NCBI GenBank assembly: GCA_039105265.1
Contig: JAPFFF010000023.1
Coordinates: 124,001-188,000 of the forward strand
DNA length: 64,000 bases
Direction: 5' to 3'
Origin: Tritrichomonas musculus
Taxonomy: Eukaryota; Parabasalia; Tritrichomonadida; Tritrichomonadidae
Part shown: one piece after another, positions 38,332 through 48,410 of the stretch
Numbering within the stretch: position 1 is the stretch's first letter
Layout of the letters: each line of letters opens with the position of its first letter
Made by a program: the position numbers and the translations under genes
The notes under the pieces: generated by a model
Databases searched by the model: none
The model's input: the letters and a program-made list of their open reading frames with translations, nothing else
What the model was told of the DNA's origin: nothing

Positions 38332-40155
38332 TTAATAATAATAATCACAAAGATGATCTTGAAATATTGATCTGGCATGATTTTTAACCAAGTTTTCAAT
38401 CTGTTCTTCTGATAAATCAGCCACATATTTAGTGTCATTTTCTTGAATATATGAAGTTATAGCTGCTTTTTGCTCATCATTTAAACTTGCCATTATTTTA
38501 TCTTCAACATGAGAATTTATTAAATCAGAGAATTCATTTAAATATCCTCTTGGGTCAAATAGTATTGCAAAATATTTATCAGTACTAGAATTAACAAGAG
38601 CCCAAACTTTTGGCAATATTTCATCTGCTTCTGCTTTGAATTCATCTGAATCAAATATAAATTTCAATATCTTTGAAATTACTCCATGTTGTCTGTAAAA
38701 AGTGAATTCTTTAAATTCGAGCAATTTTTGAAAAATTGCATTAATATCATTTCGTATATAATCAACAATTTCTGGTATATTTATAGGCGATTCAAGAAGT
38801 TGTCTAATGCAAAATCGTTTTTGACCATTAATGCTTCTAATTATAATATCCTGATAAGTTTCGATTTTGGTAAAATTATTGTTAACATTACGAAAAATTG
38901 TTTCCGAAGCATTTTGTGCACTATCGGCAACAGTATCTGAGAGATATTTCAAACTTTCGACAAATTTACTCTTCTGGCTTTTTGCATTATTCAATTTGAA
39001 TTTATATTTTTTAAACTTTGAGATTCTAATTTTAATTTCTGATACTTTATTGTTTAGTTTTTTCTCTTCTAACTTAATGTACTTGTCAAAGTAAGTTTGA
39101 TTGATATTATTTTGAATTGCACCATTTGTTAATTGCATTACAACTTTTTCTTGGAAGAAGTCTTGATAATCATCTTTGTTGAAATCCATTCTTTCTAAGC
39201 AATTCATGAAGTAATTATTTGATTCTCTTTCAATTTGAATACATATGTAACCAAGGAGTCTTTCAGCAGAATTTTTCTCTTTAAACATCTCATTAATTCT
39301 TGCATAATCAGCCAGTGGCGAATTCGTTATTTGTTTAACATCACTGACGAATTTTTGAGGACTTGAATAAACAATTAAATTATCTTGATTGGAAAACAAT
39401 TTGTCCAAAAAGTTTTTTGTGAATTCTGGAACATGGCATTTTTTATTGCAATCCCAAGGGCCACCTGGAACGTAAATTGGATGAATTGATTGTTCATTGA
39501 AGCAACGAACAGTCTGACTTTTTTCTAAAATATTTCTCGTCGCTTTTTCTATTTCATAATACACATCTTCTCTGATTCTAGGCGGATAATCTATAAAGCG
39601 AACAAGAAGCTTGCTTTGAAACGGATCTTGTGATTCTTCATCTGATATTTTAATAAAAGATTTGCAGATTGATAAAAAGTTGGTAAATGATGAATCAGGA
39701 TTTGTTCTTAAAATAGCAACAATGTTGGATGATAAAACGAGTAATGGCATGATCAATGATGCAATTGGACCTTTCTCTGTTTCATCAAATAATCCTTCAG
39801 TATCAGATATGAAAACATCTCTGTCACAAAATGCATTATTTGGTGGTGTTAAATTCAATCTCAAGTAAATTTCTCTGATTGTTCCTGCATATGCAATTGT
39901 GGCACCTTGAGTTTGTGATGATAGCATATCACCTATTTCGTGCTTAACACCACTCAATGTTTGAGCTAAATGTGATTTGCCATTTTGAGATTTTCCAACA
40001 ATTGTGATGAAAATGAACTCTGAATGTGTCGCATGTTTCTGAATATATTCGAGAATTTTTTTTTCTTGAAAGCGGTACACAACTTTCCCATCTACGCTTT
40101 TTTTGCAATAAAAATCTTCTGTTCCTTTTTTCCAAAACATTAAGGAATCAATCAT
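38332..40155 (-). CDS. GBP/atlastin-like large GTPase
   Basis: The 607-aa protein starts at ATG 40155, with TCATT 9-13 bases upstream. A second ATG at 40140 is possible. The N-terminal GTPase domain has a P-loop GKSQNGKS (54-61), a switch-I-like SQTQGATIAYAG and DTEGLFDETEKG at 118-129. The last closely matches the DTEG-L-x-D-x-E-K signature of guanylate-binding proteins. LLVRFIDYP stands near the position of the GBP T(V/L)RD base-recognition motif, which is altered. About 350 residues of helices follow, with a charged coiled coil (LEEKKLNNKVSEIKIRISKF). There is no CaaX box and no clear membrane hairpin. Possible roles include membrane remodelling or defence. It is a paralogue of its divergent neighbour. 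Confidence 0.75.
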   Translation of the reverse strand: MIDSLMFWKKGTEDFYCKKSVDGKVVYRFQEKKILEYIQKHATHSEFIFITIVGKSQNGKSHLAQTLSGVKHEIGDMLSSQTQGATIAYAGTIREIYLRLNLTPPNNAFCDRDVFISDTEGLFDETEKGPIASLIMPLLVLSSNIVAILRTNPDSSFTNFLSICKSFIKISDEESQDPFQSKLLVRFIDYPPRIREDVYYEIEKATRNILEKSQTVRCFNEQSIHPIYVPGGPWDCNKKCHVPEFTKNFLDKLFSNQDNLIVYSSPQKFVSDVKQITNSPLADYARINEMFKEKNSAERLLGYICIQIERESNNYFMNCLERMDFNKDDYQDFFQEKVVMQLTNGAIQNNINQTYFDKYIKLEEKKLNNKVSEIKIRISKFKKYKFKLNNAKSQKSKFVESLKYLSDTVADSAQNASETIFRNVNNNFTKIETYQDIIIRSINGQKRFCIRQLLESPINIPEIVDYIRNDINAIFQKLLEFKEFTFYRQHGVISKILKFIFDSDEFKAEADEILPKVWALVNSSTDKYFAILFDPRGYLNEFSDLINSHVEDKIMASLNDEQKAAITSYIQENDTKYVADLSEEQIENLVKNHARSIFQDHLCDYYY

Positions 40156-40163
40156 ACCAAAAA

Positions 40164-40168
40164 AATGA
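40164..40168 (-). promoter_or_regulatory. Initiator-like TCATT (GBP-like gene, minus strand)
   Basis: The minus strand reads TTTCATTTTTTTTGGT and then the ATG at 40155. This is a good match to the trichomonad Inr. Confidence 0.5.
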
Positions 40169-40453
40169 AATGTTTAAGTGATTGAAAATAAGTCAATATT
40201 CAAAAAAGTTAAGTGGCATAGTTTGTTCTAGAACTTTTTCAATTAATAAACTATTCAAAAATATGAAAAACCAACAATGCTTTTAAGTGGCACTATTTTT
40301 TCAATTAATTTTGAGTCAAAAGAAAAAAATTTTGATAAGTAGCAAAACAATAAAGTCTTTCATCAAATTAATCATTTGATTGGTGTTTAAATAAATATTT
40401 TTTTTTGTGCCACCAAAATTTGAATGATTTTTATATATCACTTTTGTAACTTG

Positions 40454-40458
40454 TCATT
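40454..40458 (+). promoter_or_regulatory. Initiator-like TCATT (GBP-like gene, plus strand)
   Basis: GTCATTTTTTCAATTTACAC stands just before the ATG at 40474. It fits the trichomonad Inr. Confidence 0.5.
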
Positions 40459-40473
40459 TTTTCAATTTACACA

Positions 40474-41391
40474 ATGAATTGTCCATTACCAATCATAACT
40501 CATGAAACAAAATCAGAATTTACAGTAAAATATGATGAATTGAAAAGTTTTATTGATTATTTTGCATCTGGTAAAAATTTTGCAATATTAATTAATTTTG
40601 GATCAATTTCCCAAGGTAAATCAACATTTTCACAACATATATCTGGATTCAAACATGCCATTGGAAATGATTTAGCAGCTGAAACTTTAGGGGCACAAAT
40701 ATCATATTGTGGAACAATCCAAGATATCATAAATAAATTCAATATCAAAGAAGAAATAACATCCAATACAAATATACATGTATTTAATATTGACACAGAA
40801 GGAATATTATATGATGAAAATGTAACAAAATTTTTGTTACCATTAATTCAAACATCAACTCTCTTAATTGGATACACAGAATCATTCACTGATTTATCTT
40901 TGGTTCCTCTTTTAAGTGATATTTACAGGATTTCAAAAATCAATATATTAATTACTGTAAAAAATAGTCATTCGATTATTAGAGATGAAATTAATTCAAT
41001 TTCAGAATACATGAGACGAGCAAAATTATCAGATCTTTCTAAAAAGCTAATAAATGAAAATATTAGATCAACAATAATACCATGTGTTGATTTCAGAGAT
41101 GATGTTCAACATCAATTTTCAAAAATTATGAACAATTATTTTATTTCAAGAGCATTAAATTTAATGTCAGATAATCAATGGAATGATTCGTCTACTTTTA
41201 TCAACCAACTTAAAAATTTATATTCAATACAAAATAACGATTTCATTCATTCAATATTTACCAGAGACAGTCCTTCTGATTCAATTCTCAGAATAATATC
41301 AAATGATTGTTACACAATGATTAACAATTTGAGTGAAAACTGTAAAGATGCTTCTTTTTATGATAATTTAATCCTACAAATCACTGAATAA
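40474..41391 (+). CDS. GBP-like large GTPase, N-terminal part (cut by an in-frame stop)
   Basis: This part encodes 305 aa from ATG 40474. It is a paralogue of the 38332-40155 gene: P-loop GSISQGKS (43-50), switch region ETLGAQISYCG, and DTEG at 107-110 (NIDTEGILYDENV). ILITVKNSH stands where GBPs have T(V/L)RD. The frame stops at TAA 41389-41391 after LILQITE. The next ATG (41401) lies in the same frame 9 bases on, and the following frame supplies the missing helical part. Alignment by eye to the neighbour (FFQEKVVMQLTNGAIQNN against FYDNLILQITE, stop, FNRMCDNAKI) runs straight across the stop. The gene is therefore one unit split by a single nonsense codon, unless the stop is read through. 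Confidence 0.75.
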   Translation: MNCPLPIITHETKSEFTVKYDELKSFIDYFASGKNFAILINFGSISQGKSTFSQHISGFKHAIGNDLAAETLGAQISYCGTIQDIINKFNIKEEITSNTNIHVFNIDTEGILYDENVTKFLLPLIQTSTLLIGYTESFTDLSLVPLLSDIYRISKINILITVKNSHSIIRDEINSISEYMRRAKLSDLSKKLINENIRSTIIPCVDFRDDVQHQFSKIMNNYFISRALNLMSDNQWNDSSTFINQLKNLYSIQNNDFIHSIFTRDSPSDSILRIISNDCYTMINNLSENCKDASFYDNLILQITE

Positions 41392-41400
41392 TTCAACAGA

Positions 41401-42216
41401 ATGTGTGATAATGCCAAAATTGAACCTGATAAAAAAGAAGAAAAACTCAAAGAAATCATATATTCAATTCAAATGCAGAAATTAAACTTTCTTTTTGAGT
41501 TAAATCAAAAAGAAGAAGAAGAAGCATTGATCAATGAAAAAACAAGTAAAATTGAAAGAGAAAAAAATTTGGTTCAGTTTTTAAACAGAGAAGTTTCAAA
41601 TGTTTCAAATATATTTTTACTCAATTTGATCAATTTCATTAAAAACAAAGACATCCCTTCATTAAAATCAATTGATTCATTTTATTTGACCAGGTGCAAT
41701 GATATTATTTCAACAGCATCACCTCATCTAAGGAAAGAAATGATTGATCATATTGGCAACGATTTAATTGACATATCAAAAGTTCTTCAAAAAAATGCAT
41801 CATGTGCCATCAATTTAATTGAAAAGCAGAAGATTGAAAATATAAAAATTTTGATTGAATTTGGTATTCGTGTAGGTGGAGTCATTGCTGGTGCTGCTCT
41901 TAAATTTACAAAATATCCAATTTTAGGTGAAATGCTGTGTCACATTTTCAAAGTTCCAGAAAATCCTTTCAAACTCGTTGATGAACCAACAAACGAAAAG
42001 TTTTCTTTGAAAATAAGTGGCAAAACTTATGAAGCTTCAGAAAGTGATTTGTGTGCATTCTGTTCAGATATTGCAACAAGATTTGGTCCAATGGCAAGAT
42101 CTGTCTTTGAAACAATGTTTCAAGAAATAGATCTTTCTCAAATTGATAGTCTTCCAATTGATTTTGATTCCAGAGATTACGTTCAATATTTGGAAAATTT
42201 AATTCAAAATGAATAG
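41401..42216 (+). CDS. GBP-like large GTPase, C-terminal helical part (after the in-frame stop)
   Basis: This is 271 codons in the same frame as the preceding GTPase part, separated only by TAA plus 9 bases. The sequence is helical: KKEEKLKEIIYSIQMQKLNF and QKEEEEALINEKTSKIEREK correspond to the coiled middle of the intact neighbour. A Gly-rich hydrophobic segment (IRVGGVIAGAALKFTKYPIL) could contact membranes and is followed by a small beta-rich piece and an acidic end. It is unlikely to be an independent gene. Both halves together (about 580 codons) match the neighbour's 607 aa. No Inr precedes ATG 41401. It is either a pseudogene tail or a read-through product. Confidence 0.65.
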   Translation: MCDNAKIEPDKKEEKLKEIIYSIQMQKLNFLFELNQKEEEEALINEKTSKIEREKNLVQFLNREVSNVSNIFLLNLINFIKNKDIPSLKSIDSFYLTRCNDIISTASPHLRKEMIDHIGNDLIDISKVLQKNASCAINLIEKQKIENIKILIEFGIRVGGVIAGAALKFTKYPILGEMLCHIFKVPENPFKLVDEPTNEKFSLKISGKTYEASESDLCAFCSDIATRFGPMARSVFETMFQEIDLSQIDSLPIDFDSRDYVQYLENLIQNE

Positions 42217-42374
42217 AATTATATTTGGTTAATGTTCAAGTTGAATATCTTACATACATTATAACTTTGGTCAATTAATCAAATAGAATTAAATAATATA
42301 AAAATTCTTATTTAATAGTAAAAACAATTTTTATAAAATACATAACAAAAAAAATAAAATATTTCTTACTTACA

Positions 42375-45300
42375 TTATGGTTTTGGTCTATTATTATTAT
42401 TTTTAAAGTGTCTTGGTGTCATTATTGGTAACCTGAGCGTCTTTCTTACTTCAACCTGCTCATTGTTTGGCTTGTACTTCGAATTTCCATGAATTGCGCC
42501 TCCATTTCCAATCCACGAAGAGTTTAAGCAACGCGACACTTTTGCAATCAGTTCGTTTGGCCTCATTGAAGTTTGCATTAGAAATGGCATCTTCACTTTC
42601 TGCACTGATTTCTTGTTCTGTTCCTGGCTTCTCTTCTGAATTTGGACTCGATAAGGAATTAATCTCCGTTCTTCCTCATCGATGAAGTTTTCAATCAAAT
42701 CGTAAGTTTTCTGAGCGGAAAACTCTTGATTTGCCTCTTGCTCCTGATTTTCATTCAAAGTTGAAACATTGTCGACGGCTAAATCAACTTTTTCAACACC
42801 ACCGTTTTCTGTTGATATTTGGCCGCTCTTTTCATTCAAACCATTTTTCTCATTTTCTTCTTCAGCATCGTTATCTGAATCAGAACCGTATTCAAAGTTA
42901 ACTTCAATTGTGTCTTGTATATCCAACTTTTTGTATTCTTTTGATTTTGTTTCATTTTCATCTTTTTTTTTGACTTTTTTCTTTTGCTTCTCTTCTTCGG
43001 TGAAGTGTTTGCTATCATATTCAACTCCTTTGTTTTTGAGAAGCCATATCGACTTATCGTTGAGGTCCCACAATGACTCATGGTGGAACAGTCCAACATA
43101 TTCAAAATTATCTGATGAAAACATTTTAACATTCATGTCCGATCCACTCGTTATGATGAACTGGCCGTCCATGACTAAAGTGATATTCAAAATGGCAAAA
43201 TTGTGGCATCGGTGGATTTTAATTGGCTCCATTATGAAAAAATTCAAGAGTGAACTGCTATTTTTACGACTATATGATCCTTTTGAAATAACAGATCCTT
43301 TTCTTGACATCTCATTCAAAATATCATTACCGAAATTAACGTGCGACTTATTCAAATTAAATTTACTTTTCTTTGAATTTAAATTTTTTTGATTTGATTC
43401 AGAATTTGATGTTTGATTTGATACAGTATTTGACGTTTGATTTGATATTGAATCTGATGTTTGATTTGATACTAAACTTGATATTTGATTTGACGCTTGA
43501 TTTGATGTTTGATTAGTATTCAATGAAAGAGTTGAGCTATCTGCTGATATTGTATGATTAGTGAATGCAGTCATTATTTTCCATTTTTTAACGTAACCAA
43601 AAGTGTCACCTGTTAAAATAATTCCACTTTTCGAACATGATTCAATGCTCGTTATTGCATGATTCTGAATCAGTCCGTGCGCTTTGAATCGCTCGATAAA
43701 CTGTAATTTTGGTACAGTTAAGACCGTTATGTATCCTAGCGAGTCACCAACGAGCAAGTGAGTTCCACCAAAGCAATGAAGGGTTTCTACAGCTGCATTA
43801 GACTCAATAACAGCTCCAGCTTGTGCGTTATTTGTATCCAGTGCCCAACAAAATATCTCTCCGCTAACACTTCCAGAGATGACACCATCTTTGTAAGGAA
43901 TAATGCTCGAAATGTCGTTTTTATGGCCGATGTAGCGACGAAAGAGGGTAAATGATCCGTAATCTACTTCAGTAAACATATAAACTGTTTTATCCCATCC
44001 ACCTTTGACAATGAATTCTCTTCCACCAATTTTGTAAAAACCTAAACAAGAAGTGATCGCATTTTTCTTCATCAATTGGCTATATCCGAATTTGGATGTA
44101 TTAATTGGTTCCGTGTTCATCATTTCTTTCTGATTAATTCGGAGCATTAGATCAGGGTTCATTTGAGCTTTTAATGATTTAGGATCTATTTCATCCTCTG
44201 TCTTTTTATTCTTATTTGTTATTATTTCAGATCCTATTTGGTCGCTAGAGCTCAAATCATCCAATACTAAAACTTTCATCAGTTCGCCACTGTTAAAATT
44301 CCACATTTGAAATAAATTTTGATAATTACAGGTAATTAATCGTCTTCCAGCGTAATCGAGTGTTGTTACCGACAAATCAGTTGATTCAGGATTCCATTCA
44401 GTTTCTCTCTTTGATTGTAATTTCCCATTTTTAATATTATAGGAAGAGAAATTACCTATGGAATCAACAGTTACAATTTGAGAGAAGGCAGGAGAATAGT
44501 GACATCCAACGATTGAATGCTTGTGTGTTGATTGTTCAAGGAAATTTTCGAGCAACTCAGCATTCTCGCTCCAGCGAATTGGATATGAAGCAGCTGTTAT
44601 TATTGAATGCCGCTTTTCGTCATAGATGACAGCACTATAATGATTTTCAGGACGAAGAAGTGCTGGATCTGTCCATTCACGCGCCATACGATATGAAACA
44701 GAATCCCAGAGACGAAATTCTTTTCTGTTAGTCATTGTCATTAAATAACGTTCGTTTGTTGAAGTAATATAATCTGTGATTGCTATAACAGTATTACAAT
44801 GACCACCAAGTTTAAAAATTCTCTGAGGAGGAGAAATTGACCACACATAAGCATCGCGTGATATACCGCACGTAATAACCGTTTTTTGTTTCTCAAAAAA
44901 TTTAAATCCTGTAATTTCTCCATGATCTTTCAATACACGCAATTCTTCAAATTTTTTGGTTTTTTCATTAAATTCCCAGAATTTGACAGTTTTATCGCAT
45001 GAACTACTGGCATAACAATTGAAACATTCAATTAATGACATTTGAGTGATTGATCCATTGTGCATTCGTGTTTTTCCAATACATTCAATCTTATATGCTG
45101 GAGATTTTCTCCGAAGAGGAGCCGTTATCTGGTATGCTTGAATGAACCCTTGATCATCTCCAACAAAAAAAATAATTATCGATGGCGAGGTTAATGCGTA
45201 TTTCGCTGGTAACATGCAAGTAGGTGAATTGAACAACGTCAATTTGGTAGTTTGAAGATTTTTTAAAGCTGTTTTGGCATCTTTTTGTGTCATTCGCTTG

Positions 45301-46061
45301 ATTATCATTGGCGAAGGCGACGCCGATATTTCACATGGAAGTTGATTGAGCGAATCAATGTCATAAAGTAAAACTCGTCTATTTGATGTTGTAACAGCCA
45401 TTTTTAAATGACTTTCGAAAATAAGCATTGAAGAAAATAAACCAGGATCACAAATTGATCGTATATATTGTAAATCATAAGCACTCCAGAATCGGATTGA
45501 ATCGCTTGATAATGTAATGTATTCACTTGAACTTTCACATTGTGCTATCATTTTTACCATTTCACGATGAACATGTTCACGTAATGGAATTCCTTTGGAA
45601 GTTTTCTGTATAAATTGAATCGATTGTTCTCCACGATGAAGTTCCGTGGAAGAAATGTCTCTTAATAAATATTGAACCAAATTATCCCAAGTAACAAATC
45701 CATCACCGTTTGCATCTATACGCCAAAAATATAGTTTATAATCTTCATCAGTTAATGCACCATCACGTATAAAGCATCGAATTTGGTTTGTGCTAGCCAT
45801 CCATTCGTCTAAACTTATCTTTCCATCTTGATTTGCATCAACATTTTGAAAAACATTACGAAGATTATTAATAAACTGATTTTTCCATTGACTCTCATCG
45901 ACTTCGCTACTTTTGTCACTATTCTGATTGGTAATTTGTATATTCTTGACGCCAAAGCAAGATGTGCTCATAGCAATTGATGATTCAGATGGAGCTTTAT
46001 TATATGAATCACTCATTTTAATATCTCCAGAAGATACAAAAGAATCATTTGATTTTTTCAT
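42375..46061 (-). CDS. EF-hand plus WD40-repeat protein (WDR49/CFAP337-like)
   Basis: The 1228-aa protein starts at ATG 46061. Two EF-hands lie near residues 70-145: DANQDGKISLDEW and DANGDGFVTWDNLV, both with full calcium ligands. Some ten WD40-type blades follow (about 165-860), for example GSITQMSLIECFNCYASSSC followed by DKTVKFWEF, and GFYKIGGREFIVKGGWDKTV. A Ser/Asn/Gln/Thr repeat tract sits between late blades. The tail is acidic then basic, with SRCLNSSWIGNGGAIHG near the end. EF-hand plus tandem WD40 is the layout of the WDR49/WDR64/CFAP337 group of axonemal proteins. A flagellar, calcium-responsive structural role is inferred. Confidence 0.8.
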   Translation of the reverse strand: MKKSNDSFVSSGDIKMSDSYNKAPSESSIAMSTSCFGVKNIQITNQNSDKSSEVDESQWKNQFINNLRNVFQNVDANQDGKISLDEWMASTNQIRCFIRDGALTDEDYKLYFWRIDANGDGFVTWDNLVQYLLRDISSTELHRGEQSIQFIQKTSKGIPLREHVHREMVKMIAQCESSSEYITLSSDSIRFWSAYDLQYIRSICDPGLFSSMLIFESHLKMAVTTSNRRVLLYDIDSLNQLPCEISASPSPMIIKRMTQKDAKTALKNLQTTKLTLFNSPTCMLPAKYALTSPSIIIFFVGDDQGFIQAYQITAPLRRKSPAYKIECIGKTRMHNGSITQMSLIECFNCYASSSCDKTVKFWEFNEKTKKFEELRVLKDHGEITGFKFFEKQKTVITCGISRDAYVWSISPPQRIFKLGGHCNTVIAITDYITSTNERYLMTMTNRKEFRLWDSVSYRMAREWTDPALLRPENHYSAVIYDEKRHSIITAASYPIRWSENAELLENFLEQSTHKHSIVGCHYSPAFSQIVTVDSIGNFSSYNIKNGKLQSKRETEWNPESTDLSVTTLDYAGRRLITCNYQNLFQMWNFNSGELMKVLVLDDLSSSDQIGSEIITNKNKKTEDEIDPKSLKAQMNPDLMLRINQKEMMNTEPINTSKFGYSQLMKKNAITSCLGFYKIGGREFIVKGGWDKTVYMFTEVDYGSFTLFRRYIGHKNDISSIIPYKDGVISGSVSGEIFCWALDTNNAQAGAVIESNAAVETLHCFGGTHLLVGDSLGYITVLTVPKLQFIERFKAHGLIQNHAITSIESCSKSGIILTGDTFGYVKKWKIMTAFTNHTISADSSTLSLNTNQTSNQASNQISSLVSNQTSDSISNQTSNTVSNQTSNSESNQKNLNSKKSKFNLNKSHVNFGNDILNEMSRKGSVISKGSYSRKNSSSLLNFFIMEPIKIHRCHNFAILNITLVMDGQFIITSGSDMNVKMFSSDNFEYVGLFHHESLWDLNDKSIWLLKNKGVEYDSKHFTEEEKQKKKVKKKDENETKSKEYKKLDIQDTIEVNFEYGSDSDNDAEEENEKNGLNEKSGQISTENGGVEKVDLAVDNVSTLNENQEQEANQEFSAQKTYDLIENFIDEEERRLIPYRVQIQKRSQEQNKKSVQKVKMPFLMQTSMRPNELIAKVSRCLNSSWIGNGGAIHGNSKYKPNNEQVEVRKTLRLPIMTPRHFKNNNNRPKP
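43385..43530 (-). repeat. SNQTSN-coding repeats in the WD40 gene
   Basis: Imperfect 12-24 base units on the plus strand (TTTGATTTGATGTT-like) encode repeats of (S/D)NQTSN and SNQ. They form a low-complexity loop between WD40 blades. Confidence 0.75.
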
Positions 46062-48410
46062 AAATTTTATAATAACGTATGAATATTGAAATATTCAATA
46101 AAAATTTGATATATTCTATGAAAAAGTTTTTCTTTTGAACCAAATTTGCTATTTAAAGATGCTAGTTATTTTCAATGAAGGGTAAATAAAAAAATGGGAG
46201 AGGAAAAATAAAAAAATATCATTACACAAAAATAATTATTTAAAATAAATTTGTTTAAATATAATATATTAAAGATTATATATTTATAATAAAAAATTAT
46301 TTTACAATAAAATATATCAACAGATATATTAACATGTTATTTTGTACTTAAATGTATGAATATATTAGTTTTACATTTCACTTTTTCATATTTTTTTTTT
46401 TTTTTTTTTTTTTGAAATATAAATATTCAAATTTTTAAAGATAATAAATACAGGTTCCATGATTTGTAAAGGCTGGCTTCTGAATTCTAATTCATGAAGC
46501 GAAGATACGAAAGGCGCTTTTTTTAAACAGAATATTCAAAAAGCTAAGACTCTCTCAATTTTAGGGACCATTTATATTCATAAAAAGTTCGTATATCCGA
46601 TCATGAACGATCAACTTTAAGGTCAAATTAAGGATCGGATTTTATATATTCATGTGTATAGTAACGAAAATAACGTATTTTGGACTTTTCAATATTTTGA
46701 AAATATCCACCAAATTATTTATTTTTTTACATTGTTCTTTTATAAATATTTATTAATATCGCAATTAGGCTCTAAGATTTTAATTTTAAAGGGAGATTTT
46801 GAACTTTTTTATTATTATTATAATTAGAATATCTTTCTTATCTAACATTATTTGAGAAAGAATTAATAAATATAATACCTTATTCTGTATCATATATTGA
46901 TATTAGCATGCTCCTGAGGTATATATTTAAAAATGAACTAAAATTTAAGGAATTTAAAAAAAAAAAAATTAGTTTTTTGTTAAATTTTTATTATTTTAGA
47001 GGATTCTGGTTAATTTTATTTCTTACAAATTTAATATATTATTTTTATTCGTGTATGAAATAAAATGAACTAATAATTGCAACAAACTACTCGATAGGTG
47101 CATCTAAGAATTTCTTTTAAATATGGACCTCGATAATTTCATTAATCCATTGATATTAGCTGCAATATCAATTTACAATATTTTATATTAAACATAATAT
47201 ATATATTAGATATAAATAAATGAATATATATCTTTACAATCAATGAATATATATATTAAAATTGTCATAAAATGTAAACACTTTTTAAAAGGTTATTTCA
47301 AATATTTCAATATCTCATAAATATTAAGATATATATTGATATATATATTCAAAAATATTGAGATATGAATTCAAAATACATTCTGAATTTTTTTTTCAAT
47401 GATCCATTTTCTATTGATACTGAATAAATGAATAAATCTAAAAATAAAATATAACAAAATTGAAATAATTATATTATGCTTTGAGTTAATAAAAATATAA
47501 AAAATAAAATATAAATTTTAAAATACCAAAGAACGAAATTCCATTTTTTTATTGATTGAAACCAAGAAGAATTATAGTTTTGTTTACCAACGAGATATAC
47601 ATTCATGTATTTAGAGTAATTTTAGTGAATATGAGTTCTAGCATCAATTATTATGTCAAAATAAAAATCAAACCTTGGTCATGCTGATGATAGTAATAAT
47701 GTATTATTTTATGCTCACAAGAGTAAGCTAACATGCTAACATGAAGAAAAACATAAATATCACCTTTGCAGTATAAATATAATTTTAATAATTAAAACAA
47801 ATGCAAATATTAAAAGTTAAAGGAATAATAAATAATATAACAAATTTAACATAATAATATAAATATATAAAATATATCGAAAAAACAATATAATAAAAAG
47901 ATATGAAAAAAAAAATATTTTTATTAAATTGAATATTTATTGTAATCATTTTTCACAAAAAAAGTTTTTTGTTTACCGATGCATTTATCGATTAAAACCA
48001 GACAATATTATATTCAATATTTAATAATACATTAATTACAATATATATTTAAAAAATAAAGCAATTTTATATTTTTGCCGTTACTATACACATATATAGA
48101 CTCGATTCCATAGTCTAAAAAAAAAAAAAATTAAAGTCAATAAAAATCAACTTTTTTCCAATATCAAAAGCCACAAATTACTCAAAACTTTAATTCAAAC
48201 CTAATTGATTTATACTTCATCTATGTATTAAATATTAGGTAAAATCCAATAGAGATTCTTAATGATTGAAGATTATTTTTCAGCTGCTTGCTTTATTTTT
48301 TCAACTGCAAATTTCATAATATTCATTTAGATTATTAGATGACCATATATAAATTCAAATTATACTCTTGAATTATGACATATTTCGTCAAATTTTTGTA
48401 AAATTAAGAT
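46062..48410. other. 2.3-kb gene desert, very A/T-rich
   Basis: This is the longest gene-free stretch of the window, with no open frame of note. It has a T23 run (46391-46413), a less AT-rich island with a strong hairpin (46451-46524), and many TATA-type runs. AACGTA (46075-46080) lies just upstream of the WD40 gene's ATG. Confidence 0.6.
46476..46500. repeat. 11-bp hairpin in a less AT-rich island, followed by T7
   Basis: GCTTCTGAATT and AATTCATGAAGC pair over 11 bases with one bulged T and a tiny loop. A T7 run follows at 46518-46524. It could be the end of a small structured RNA, but no known RNA family was recognised. Confidence 0.4.

Larger units (their letters stand above)
40156..40473. 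promoter_or_regulatory. Divergent promoter region of the GBP-like pair
   Basis: This 318-base spacer has an Inr-like TCATT on each side (40164-40168 minus, 40454-40458 plus). TTAAGTGGCA occurs twice (about 40209 and 40276), and an inverse-type GTGCCACC near 40409. Shared elements suggest joint control of the two GTPase genes, which is inference. Confidence 0.45.

Noticed and set aside
46471-46524. U6 snRNA-like 3' end (AATTCATGAAGCG followed by T run)
   Set aside because: The ACAGAGA box and the rest of U6 are absent upstream, and the resemblance is limited to about a dozen bases.
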